A stretch of 64,000 bases of DNA. Origin: Toxonevra muliebris. Lineage: Eukaryota > Arthropoda > Insecta > Diptera > Pallopteridae. The notes under the pieces are model-generated. The model was not told where the DNA came from. It saw only the letters and a list, made by a program, of their open reading frames with translations, and made no database searches. Shown here piece after piece: positions 55,750-64,000 of the stretch (positions are counted from its first letter, which is position 1; each line of letters opens with the position of its first letter). Where the stretch lies: positions 78,496,400 to 78,560,399 of the forward strand of contig OY829328.1 in NCBI GenBank assembly GCA_963691655.1. Direction: 5' to 3'. Position numbers and translations under genes: made by a program.

Positions 55750-56765
55750 AAAAACAAATTTTTTAGTTAATTTTTTGTAGCTAAACAAAAATTGTAGTAA
55801 TTTTTTCTGTAATAAAATAATTATTTAATTAGCAATGTGAACTGCCAAATTTGGAAGAAATTTGCAAAAATTTCTTTCCAAATTAAGAATATTAAAAAAT
55901 TGTAGTTATTTCTTGTAGTAAAAAAAAGTTGTAGTAATTTTTTGTAGTAGAAACAAAAAAATATTTTAGTTAATTTTTTGTAGTAAAAAAATGTTGTAGT
56001 CAATCTTTTTGTGGTAAAAAAAACAATTGTAGTTATTTTTTTTGTAGTAAAAAACATTGTAGTTATTTTTTGTAGTAAAAAAAAAAATTGTTGTTAATTT
56101 TTTGTAGTAAAAAAAATTTTGTAGCTATTTTTTGTAGTAAAAAAATTGTAGTTTTGTTTTTTGCAGTAAAAAAAAATTGTAGTTATTTTTTGTAATAAAA
56201 AAAAACATATTTTTAACTTTTTGTAGTAAAAAAAATGTAATTAATTTTTTGTAATAAAAAAAAATTGTAGTAATTTTTTGCAGTAAAAAAAAATTGTAGT
56301 AATTTTTTGCAGTAAAAAAAATTTTAGTTATTTTTTGTGGTAAAAAAAAGTTGTAGTTATTTTTTGTAGTAAAAAAAAATTGTAGTGATTTTTTGTAGTA
56401 AAAAAAAATTGTAGTGATTTTTTGTAGTAAAAAAAATTGCAGTTATTTTTTTTTTTGTAGTAAAAAAAAATTTAGTTATTTGTTTTGAAGTAAAAAAAAA
56501 TTGTAGTAATTTTTTATAGTAAAAAAAAATTGTAGTAATTTTTTGTAGTAAAAAAAATTGTAGTAATTTTTTGTAGTAAAAAAAAATTTTAGTAATTTTT
56601 TGTAGTAAAAAAAATTGTAGTAATTTTTTGCAGTAACCAAAAAATATTTTAGTTCATTTTTTGTAGTAAAAAAAATGTTGCAGTTAATTTTTTTTTAGTA
56701 AAAAAAAAAAATCTAGTAATTTTTGGAGTAAAAAAAAATTTTTGTAGTTAATTTTTTTATGGTAC
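55750..56765. repeat. AT-rich minisatellite, TTTTTTGTAGTAAAAAAAA units
   Basis: About 1 kb of roughly 27-30 bp units consisting of a T-run, GTAGT, an A-run and TTGTAGTAA, with variation in run lengths. It lies in the gol long-isoform intron, about 400 bp past the short isoform's stop codon. Alternating T and A runs could form hairpins in the transcript (inference). The minus-strand frame at 56057-55821 is a repeat by-product. Confidence 0.92.
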
Positions 56766-57174
56766 ATAATAACCTAAAAACTTCAGTTCAAATAAGCAAA
56801 TAGAAATGAAGTTGAATTTTAACTCAGTTTGAGCGTGTGGGTAAGTGTAAATAACATAAGTAAGTCTTAAAACTCTTTAAGTATTTTTTTTCTTTTTTTT
56901 TTCAATTACAATTGAATGACAATTAACATTAGCTTAAAATTAGCAATAGTAACTAACTAAAAAATAATAACAGAAAATAAAATACCATTTTTAAAAATTA
57001 TTTACAATGATTTTTAAGCATTTTTTCACATACATACAATATATTTTTGATTAAATAAATACAAATTAAAATACAAATCAAAATTTATACAAACTGAAAG
57101 TGAAAATGAACAAATATATTTTATATATTTATATATATATATATTTACGATTTATATATGCACGAATACAAATT

Positions 57175-57946
57175 TTAAACATCAGTCACTTGACGACTTG
57201 CAGTTGATACTTGCAATACTAAAGGTGGCGCTGAATTGCGACGACTACAATCACTGTTGCTGTTGTTGCTATTGTTGTTGCCATTATTTGCATGACTACA
57301 ATTGCAGTGATTTTCATATGGTCTGCTATTATTACTACTACTATTATTACTATTATTAATGTCACTACTATTATTGCAGTGATTTTCAAAATTAAAACTA
57401 CAAGTACTATTACTGCTATTACTACTACAACTGTTACTATTACTACTACTATTACTAGTACTATTACTGTTATTATTATTATTTTGATTAATAATATTTT
57501 TATCTGGCGCATGCGCTGATGATGTTGATGATTGCTGTATAGTTGCAGTAGCAGCAGCGGTAGTTAATAATGACTGTGATGGTGTTGTAGCATTAGCATC
57601 AGCACAAGCACCAGTACAACCGCTTATATGTGTTGATGCTATCGCTGTTGCTGTTGTTGCTGCTGCTGCTACTGCAGCTGTTGTATGTGCTGTTGTAGCT
57701 GCTACAAATGGTGGTGCTACTGCTACTACTATAACTGGCATATTGTTATCATTTTCTAGCTCTGTTGATGATACTACTCGTACATTCGGCGGCTGCAATG
57801 CTTGTATATTATGCTGTGGATTAGGTGTTGAATGTATTTTATCACCCACCACAAAACCATAAAATTTAAGTACATCCAATTTGCACATGGGGCAAGTCCG
57901 ATGCTCAATTAACCATGGATCAATGCAGTTTTTATGAAATTCATGT
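57175..57946 (-). CDS. gol: goliath, RING end plus short-isoform C-terminus
   Basis: The acceptor ACATAG precedes the A that completes a Lys codon split across the intron. The exon encodes [21 protein letters not shown], the last five zinc ligands of the RING-H2 finger, then [20 protein letters not shown]. After that comes an Ala/Thr-rich stretch, a long Asn/Ser-rich low-complexity segment and the end [22 protein letters not shown]. The last residues T-D-V fit a class I PDZ-binding motif. An in-frame internal donor (GTG|GTGGGT, after 57850) allows splicing to 48286 for the long isoform. The RING acts as a ubiquitin ligase with an E2 partner. Confidence 0.9.
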
Positions 57947-58035
57947 CTATGTCATTATAAAAGAAGAAGACAAGAAGAAGAAAAAATTGTAGTTTTTTAT
58001 TTTAATTTCAATTGATTTGAAAGTGATTTACTTAC

Positions 58036-58187
58036 TTGCATGGTAGCACTCGAATGCAATCGGATGGTTTATACGCTTCAATACAAATCGCACAGCAATC
58101 ACTATCTATATCTTTTTCATCGGTACTTTTACCAGTTTTAGTTGGTATTTTCATGATGGCCTTTTTGGTGACGGAACACAATTGACG
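58036..58187 (-). CDS. gol: goliath, juxtamembrane and first part of RING-H2 finger
   Basis: 152 nt between acceptor CTATTTCAG and donor AA|GTAAGT. It encodes [20 protein letters not shown], an acidic linker, then [21 protein letters not shown]. It contains the first three cysteine ligands of the RING; the next exon supplies H-x2-H-x2-C and C-x2-C, giving a complete C3H2C3 finger. The sequence is very close to the fly goliath and vertebrate RNF130 family as I remember it. The 89-bp intron to the next exon is typical of flies. Confidence 0.93.
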
Positions 58188-58315
58188 CTGAAATAGAAAT
58201 GTAATTATAAAACGCTATTCATAGTGCATTAAAAATAATTTAAAGTTTTTAAAGAAGGTACAATTAACGTAAGGTTGATTACAATTGAGTTATTTATTAA
58301 AAATTTGCTTCAATA

Positions 58316-58450
58316 ACCCTTTTAATCCCAAATAAAAATTTGCAAAAAATTAAGTTATTCAATTTGCATTATTTAACATAACTACAACAACAATATCAGG
58401 CATTAGTCTGTTTTTGTTTGAACAAAGAGCGAAAGTGGGTTCTGAAAGGG
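58316..58450. mobile_element. Possible short TTAA-type MITE
   Basis: CCCTTTTAATCCC at 58316 and the complement of GGTTCTGAAAGGG at 58438-58450 pair with several mismatches. TTAA follows the right end; ATAA stands at the left. Weakly supported. Confidence 0.35.
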
Positions 58451-58491
58451 TTAATTCCACATTAAATATATATAGGTTTCATGCACTTTAA

Positions 58492-58610
58492 CCCATTAAG
58501 GATGAGCGGGAACCAAATTAGAAAGATCAAGATAGTAATTTGAGAAAAAAAAATGTTTAACCTGACTCAGGAACGGCTTAGCGACAAAGGCATCGCTAGG
58601 CATTACTGGG
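58492..58610. mobile_element. Short TTAA-type MITE, copy 2 (inverted relative to copy 1)
   Basis: CCCATTAAGGATGAGCGGG at the left and CATTACTGGG at the right are flanked by TTAA at 58488-58491 and 58611-58614. It aligns, inverted, with 11030-11146 and 62878-63009. It lies in a gol intron. Confidence 0.8.
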
Positions 58611-58794
58611 TTAAGTCTTTTCTGAGTTACATTAGAAATAATTTGGCAATCTGAAATTAATTTCGAATATTTGGAAACCAATGCGAAAAGAAATTGGCAT
58701 TACTGGGTTAAGTCTTTTCTGAGTTACATTAGAAATAATTTGGCAATCTGAAATTAATTTCGAATATTTGGAAACCAATGCGAAAAGAAATTGG
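58598..58794. repeat. Tandem duplication of about 97 bp
   Basis: The segment from GGCATTACTGGGTTAAGTC to AATGCGAAAAGAAATTGG is present twice with essentially no differences, so it is recent. The unit includes the right end of the MITE at 58492-58610, so the duplication post-dates that insertion. Confidence 0.92.
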
Positions 58795-58809
58795 CTTGGA
58801 ATATTCTGT

Positions 58810-59865
58810 TAAATCAATTGTGAACATCATGAATAAATTTTAAATATTTTGAAATCATTTTTGCATATTCTGAAAATAAAATGGAATGTTATAAAATAAT
58901 TTAAAAATATTCCGAAATGAATTTGGAATAATCTGAAATCATTTTGTAATAATCGGAAATCAATGCGAATTAAAATCAATATGGAATATGTTAAAAAAAT
59001 TCTGAAACCAATTTGGAATATTCTGAAATGAATTGAGAATCTTCTGAAAAGAATTCGGAATATTCTGAAATGAGTGTAGAAATTAATATTAGAATATTTC
59101 GAAACTAATATTGAAACCAATTTTAAATATTCTGTAATCATTTGGAAATATTCTCGAATTGAATTTTATAATAAACCAAAATGATTTAGTTTGTGGAATA
59201 TTTTACAAAAAATTTTATTTAAAATCATTTTTGGATATTCTGAAATCAAATTATTTAAGAAAATTCTGAAGTAAATTTGGAATATTCAGCAAACATTTTG
59301 TAATATTCTGAATGAAATCAATGCGAATTGAAATCAAATTAAAATATTTTGAAAACTATTTTGAGTAATCTGAAACCGATTTGGAATATTCTGAAATTAA
59401 TTTGAAATATTCTGAAATTAATTTGAAATATTCTGAAAATAATTTGAAATATTCTAAAATCAATGAGGAATCTTCGGAAATGAATTTGGAATTTTCTGAA
59501 AAAAATTAAGAATATTCTGAAATCAATTTGGGATATTCTGAAATCAATTTGGGATATTCCGAAATTAATACGAAATAGTTTAAAATAAATTTGAAATAAC
59601 CTCAAATTCGATTTTAAACATTTTGAAATCATTTGGAAATATTCTGGAATTGAATTTGATAATGAACCAAAACGATTCGATTTGTGGAATATTTTAATAT
59701 AAATCAGAAATATTCTAAAATCGTTTGTAAATATTCTGAAAGGATTTTGTAATAATCGGAAATCAGTTTGTAATTGAAGGAAATTCTGAAATGAATTAAG
59801 AATATTTTGAAAACATTTTTAAATATTCCGGAATTAATGCAAATTTAAATCAATTCCCTGCTGAG
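58810..59865. repeat. Degenerate tandem repeat, AATATTCTGAAATCAATTTGG-type units
   Basis: About 1 kb of diverged units of roughly 20-25 bp built on GGAATATTCTGAAAT and AATTTGGAATA. Two larger blocks (near 59160-59290 and 59640-59760) share the phrase CGATT(C/T)...GTTTGTGGAATATTTTA, suggesting block duplication. It lies in the gol intron between the transmembrane and RING exons. Repetitive Phe/Ile-rich open frames on the minus strand are by-products. Confidence 0.88.
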
Positions 59866-60083
59866 AGATTTTGGTGTTTTTGTAGAACCCACTATCTAAA
59901 ACTGAGATGGTCAACACCCAGATCTACAGCGACCATTGGGCGACCCTGGAGTTATTTCCGAGTAGTGAGCAACACCGGCTACCACGAAATACAGATAATA
60001 GAGAGACGAAACCTTCTAGACTAACCAAGTTTATATTTCTTATACCCAAAACCAAGTTTATATTTCTTATACCCAAAACTTAC

Positions 60084-60201
60084 CGATTGTAGATCTTTTG
60101 TTTGAATATATCGAAATCTTTGCACATAGTAGAATATTAGCCAAACTAATGATATAACCATGAGTACGATAAACGAGATGGATACGAATAATACGGAAGT
60201 T
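60084..60201 (-). CDS. gol: goliath, transmembrane exon
   Basis: 118 nt between acceptor TCTTTTCAG and donor TCG|GTAAGT-like (GTAAG at 60083-60079). It encodes [20 protein letters not shown], continuing [19 protein letters not shown]. That is a single membrane span followed by a basic juxtamembrane segment, highly characteristic of the goliath / RNF130 branch of PA-TM-RING ubiquitin ligases. By family knowledge, the N-terminal protease-associated domain faces the endosomal lumen and the RING faces the cytosol. Exons for the signal peptide and protease-associated domain are not found between 60202 and 64000 and must lie further upstream. Confidence 0.93.
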
Positions 60202-60604
60202 CTGAAAAGAATAAAATTTAGAAAATAGCAAATAATTTAATAAATAGACAATGAAAGCTTTATAATTAAAGTAAACATTAATTTAAATATTTAATAAATA
60301 AAATAAATAAAGAAATACGTAATAATAAAAATATATAGTATATAAATATTTAAAAAAAAATTCGCATGAAAAACAATATATCAAAAAGCTTCTTTGAAAA
60401 TATGATTCAAAGAAGAGCTTCAAACTCTTTCTCAATAAATTATAAAAAGAAGAACGCCTTAATGAAGTTTTAATCTCTTTTTTTTATCAAGCAATGTACT
60501 TGTATGAGTTCTTTAGTAATTTCCGAAAATTAAGACTCGATCAAAATGGAACTTTCTATTTCTAAACAATATTTCAGAAACTCTATAACTCAAACCTTAA
60601 ATTC

Positions 60605-62145
60605 ATTGATGATCTGTTCTGATTTAAAATTGATCTAAATTGAACTGACCAAAAACAGGCATATGGTCTGATTTGAAATCGGTCCCTTATCTGAACCAAA
60701 ATTAAGTTATGATCTGACCTGAAATTGATTAATCATCCAATCTGAAATGGCTCTATGATCTGATCTGAAACTTATCCCTAAGCTTACCTGATATTAGTCA
60801 ACGATCTGCTCTGAAAATGGTCTCTAATCTGATCCAAAATCATGGCATGATCTGAACTGAAATAAGTTCTATGATCTATTATGAAAATGGTCTATGATCT
60901 AATCAGAAATTGATAAATCATCTCACCTGAAATTGCTCTATGATCTGACCTGAAGTTGATCAATGATCTGATCCAAAATTAAGGTATGATCAGATCTGAT
61001 ATTGATGTACGATCTGCTCTGAAAATTATCTATGATCTGACTCAAAATTAAGGTATGATGTGATCTGAAATTGATTTATGATCTGCTCTGGAAATGGTCT
61101 ATGATCTGATCCAAAATTAAGGTATGATGTGATCTGAAATTGATCTATGATGTGATCTGAAAATGGTCACTGATCTGATCCAAAATTAAGATATGATCTG
61201 AACTGAAAATGGTTTATGATGTGATCTGCAAATGGTCTCTGATCTGACTCATAATTAAAATATGAACTGTATTGAATTTGATTAATCATCTAATCTGAAA
61301 TTGATCTATGATCTGTTCTGAAATTGTTCTATGATCTGTTCCGAAAATGGTCTATACTCTGATCTGAAATTGCTCTATGATCTGATTTGAAATTGCTGGC
61401 TCTAGGATCTGACCTGAAGTTGATCAATGATCTGATCAAAAATTAAGGTAAGATCTGATCTGATATTGATCTATGATCTGCTCTGAAAATGGTATATGAT
61501 CTGATTCAAAATTAAGAAATGATGTGATCTGAAATTGGTCTCTGATCTGATCCAAAATTAAGATATGATACGATCTGAAATTGATTAATCATTTGATCTT
61601 AAATTGGTCTATGATCTGTTTCGAAAATGGTCTATGATCTGATCTGAAATTGATTAATCATTTGATTTTAAATTGGTCTATGATCTGTTTCGAAAATGGT
61701 CTATGATCTGATCAGAAATTGATCTATGATTTGCTCTGAAATTGCTCTATGATCTGATTTGAAATTGGTCTCTGATCTGATCCAAAATTAAGGTATGCTT
61801 TAATCTGAAAATGGTCTCTGATCTGACCCAAAATTAAAATATGCACTGATCTGAAATTGATTGATCATCTTAATCTGAAAATGATCATTCATCTGTTCTG
61901 AAAATGGTATATGCTCTGATCTGAAATTGGTCCATGATCTCCTCTGAAAATGGTCTATGATCTGATCTGCAATTGGTCTCTGATCTGATCCAAAATTAAG
62001 GTATGATCTAATCTGAAATTGATTAATCATCTGATCGGAAATTGATCCATAAACTAACCAGAAATGGGTCTATGATATGACCTGAATTTGATGTATGATC
62101 TGATTTGAAATTGATCTATGAGCTGACTTGAAATTTTTACCATTC
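60605..62145. repeat. GATC-rich tandem repeat, TGATCTGAAATTGATCTATGA-type units
   Basis: About 1.5 kb of diverged units of roughly 20-25 bp alternating TGATCTGAAATTG, ATGGTCTATGATCTG and TGATCCAAAATTAAGGTATG. A higher-order period of several tens of bases is visible (for example near 61020-61180). GATC occurs in most units. It lies in the gol intron upstream of the transmembrane exon. Confidence 0.92.
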
Positions 62146-62423
62146 CATTCATTTGAAGATAACATAAGATGCCCTAATTATGTCTAGTAAAGTCCATATA
62201 AACAGCAATTGAGTTCACTAGCCCTTAAAACGAGCCTATTTTTTTCTCTTTCTTATCATTGGGTAATGACCTTGGACTGGACTATCGATTTGTCTTAGGC
62301 ATGCACTAGATAGGTTCGATTGGTTTTGCTAAAGCAACTTAACTGTAGCCGTTATGCTTCTTCTTCCTATATTTCTCTCTCTCTCTATCTCTGAGAAAAA
62401 GATACCGATCTCTATATTGAGGA

Positions 62424-62848
62424 GGTACGCAAAATCTGTTATATCGTTCCATCGTAAGGACTGCAGAACAGTAATTGGTGTACTAACTGGCCATTGTTTG
62501 GTGGCAACGCACGCGCTTAAATTAAAAACTAACCGACAATGATAATTGCAGGAAATGTATGGAGCAAGATGTGAGGGAAACTCTAAAGCATCTTCTTTGC
62601 TCCTGTCCCGCGCTCACTAGAACTTGATTAACGTACTTAGGAGCTCCACAGTTTAAGGGTCTAAAAGAGGTCGCTAAACTGGGGGGTGAACTGTCTTTTA
62701 AAGTTTACTAACCACACTCGCATCTTAAATGACGAGTACACTCGCTAAATATACACTCGATAAATAATTCCTAGGACTCCTATCTGGTATCGCTAAGGAC
62801 CTAAAGGTCTATGCGTGGCTTCGGCCAGCCAGTACTACCTAATCTAAC
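62424..62848 (+). mobile_element. 5'-truncated LINE 3' end with 12-bp target duplication
   Basis: CTATATTGAGGA lies at 62412-62423 and 62849-62860. The plus strand encodes FHRKDCRTVIGVLTGHCLVA, then in another frame ETLKHLLCSCPALTRT, the C-terminal zinc-binding region of an RNase H-bearing LINE. The 3' end is CAGTACTACCTAATCTAAC, related to the CCAACCTAACC end of the LINE at 3356-4537. A stop near 62540 and a frame change show decay. Confidence 0.85.
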
Positions 62849-62877
62849 CTATATTGAGGAATTTTTTTCACCCTTAG

Positions 62878-63009
62878 CCCAGTACTGCCTAGCGTTATCA
62901 TATGGAACCTTGTCGCTGAGCCGTTCCTGAGCCTGGTTCAAAAGCAATTTTTTTCTCAAGCTACTTTCTTGATCTATCTACACTTTGGCACCCGCTCGTC
63001 CTTAATGGA
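62878..63009. mobile_element. Short TTAA-type MITE, copy 3
   Basis: It starts CCCAGTACTGCC after TTAG (62874-62877, a mutated TTAA) and ends CGTCCTTAATGGATTGG. It aligns in the same orientation with 11030-11146. It is the most degraded of the three copies at its ends. Confidence 0.7.
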
Positions 63010-64000
63010 TTGGTAAATGAAAACGATTCATTTCCCGACTAGGGACAAAAGTGGATAAATGTCTTGAAGTCTTAGGAAAAAATGTTGTTTCCGAGTTTCT
63101 TAGATCTTAACCATAAAAAAAAATGGCCGAAAATTATAAAAAATTTCATGAATAATCAATTTAAATTTTTTCAAATTTTTTTTTATCGTCATAATTCGAT
63201 TACTCATTGACTTTACATTACTGATGATGTTACTTCCTAACATCAAAAAAATTATCAAAAATGCCAAAAATTTTCAGATACTCATTTTTTCAAAAGATTA
63301 TCATTCAATGGGAACCGGAGCGTAATTTCGATAACCCAGTGACCTGAGATCGATGCCGATGATTCTAATAGCAGAAACCGAAAATTTCGTATTTTTTTTT
63401 TATCCGTTTGCCGATTTTCACAAACGTTGTCTGACCGTATACGATCATTTTTGGCATTTTCGGAAATTTTTTTAGACTTTTTTTTTAGGTTTGGTCTATT
63501 ATATGATTTCCTTGTAGAGTATGAATAAAAAGTTAAAAATAAGTAAGGGGAGAGATGTGGAAATTACTAATCATTATAAGCTCTACAGAAAGAACAAATC
63601 AACCAAACCGATAACATAAGCACAAAAATGCTATATATGATATGGATATATAAAATAGAACAGTTCTGAAAACAAAAAAATGTAAAATATATTTTGAAAA
63701 ATATGCACAATTAAAGCTTATAATTATTTCATATAATTTTTAATAAATTACATGCAAAAAAACACAACATATCCAAAAGCTTCATTGAATATTATTTCAA
63801 GAAATATTTAGCTTCTTCACCAGGGAGCGGGAAAAAGGAAAAATAAAATTTTCTATCTATAGTTAGCATTGATTTTGAAATTTTAAATTTCATATTTTCG
63901 TATTTTTGATTATGTCGCTTATGAGAAAAAAAAGATAGAAATAAAAAAATATTTGAAAAGTCAACGAATACTTTAGATTTTAAATTTCATTTTGCCTTTT

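Larger units (their letters stand above)
48287..57849 (-). other. gol: Long intron of the gol long isoform
   Basis: Inferred intron of about 9.6 kb between the alternative donor (GTGGGT, from 57849) and the acceptor CAG at 48289-48287. It includes the coding tail and 3' UTR of the short isoform (57849-57175 and downstream). It also contains a Tc1 relic (48573-49405), a LINE carrying a maT element and a SINE (50300-53378), and a minisatellite (55750-56765). The stretches 49410-50300, 53380-55750 and 56770-57174 are AT-rich with no recognised genes. Confidence 0.6.
58188..60083 (-). other. gol: gol intron between transmembrane and RING exons
   Basis: It holds small TTAA-type MITEs (58316-58610), a 97-bp duplication and a degenerate 21-bp repeat field. 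The stretch 59870-60083 has no recognised feature other than a local duplication of ACCAAGTTTATATTTCTTAT near 60024-60076, immediately downstream of the transmembrane exon's donor. Confidence 0.7.
60202..64000 (-). other. gol: gol intron upstream of the transmembrane exon, runs past the window end
   Basis: No further goliath exon was found. It holds an AT-rich stretch (60202-60600), a GATC-rich tandem repeat (60605-62145), a LINE fragment and a MITE. The DNA from 63010 to 64000 is AT-rich with no gene or paired repeat that I can support. Confidence 0.6.

Noticed and set aside
57219..57519. Val/Ile-rich frames over the 57-kb exon on other frames and the opposite strand
   Set aside because: They are shadows of the triplet-repeat DNA that codes for the Asn/Ser-rich goliath segment.

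Overview
This window is nuclear DNA from an insect, almost certainly a higher (cyclorrhaphan) fly. The one host gene I can recognise is the fly form of goliath (gol). The rest is AT-rich sequence full of Tc1/mariner, hAT-like and TTAA-ended DNA elements, RNase H-bearing LINEs and tRNA-derived SINEs, as in large fly genomes such as tephritids or muscids. The species cannot be fixed from the sequence. There is no bacterial-style gene organisation and no CRISPR array.

Host gene: gol lies on the minus strand from 60201 down to 47341, and its 5' exons lie beyond 64000. Five coding exons are visible. They encode the transmembrane segment (60201-60084), the first part of the RING-H2 finger (58187-58036), the end of the finger plus one C-terminus (57946-57175), and two further exons giving a different C-terminus (48286-47900 and 47832-47341). 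An in-frame donor inside the third exon (after 57850) would choose between the two tails across an intron of about 9.6 kb. The introns hold three AT-rich tandem arrays, a Tc1 relic, small MITEs and a LINE disrupted by both a maT transposon and a two-headed SINE.

Left part (1-24 kb): a LINE fragment holds a rearranged mariner, which holds a younger LINE (2.1-4.9 kb). A hAT-type element holds a DD37E transposon, which holds a SINE tail (6.4-8.9 kb). A hAT-type MITE carries a 30-bp minisatellite (9.1-9.7 kb). Two TTAA-flanked elements contain a repeated palindrome (10.0-11.0 and 17.1-17.7 kb). A second DD37E copy sits inside another inverted-repeat element (14.9-16.6 kb), and a degenerate satellite fills 21.0-23.3 kb.

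Middle part (25-47 kb): three different Tc1/mariner-superfamily elements lie in a row in the same orientation (25.0-28.7 kb), the first with an uninterrupted transposase. A hAT-type element sits inside another (31.4-32.7 kb). A young 5'-truncated LINE has an uninterrupted RT-RNase H frame (34.5-36.5 kb). Several LINE and mariner relics follow up to the 3' end of gol.

How the parts act together: the LINE 3' ends resemble the 3' parts of the SINEs, and most retro-insertions are 5'-truncated with 10-14 bp target duplications. This fits SINE mobilisation by the LINE machinery. The DNA elements mostly keep TA, TTAA or 8-bp duplications that reveal family and insertion order. Boundaries and family calls come from reading the sequence by eye; no database search was possible.
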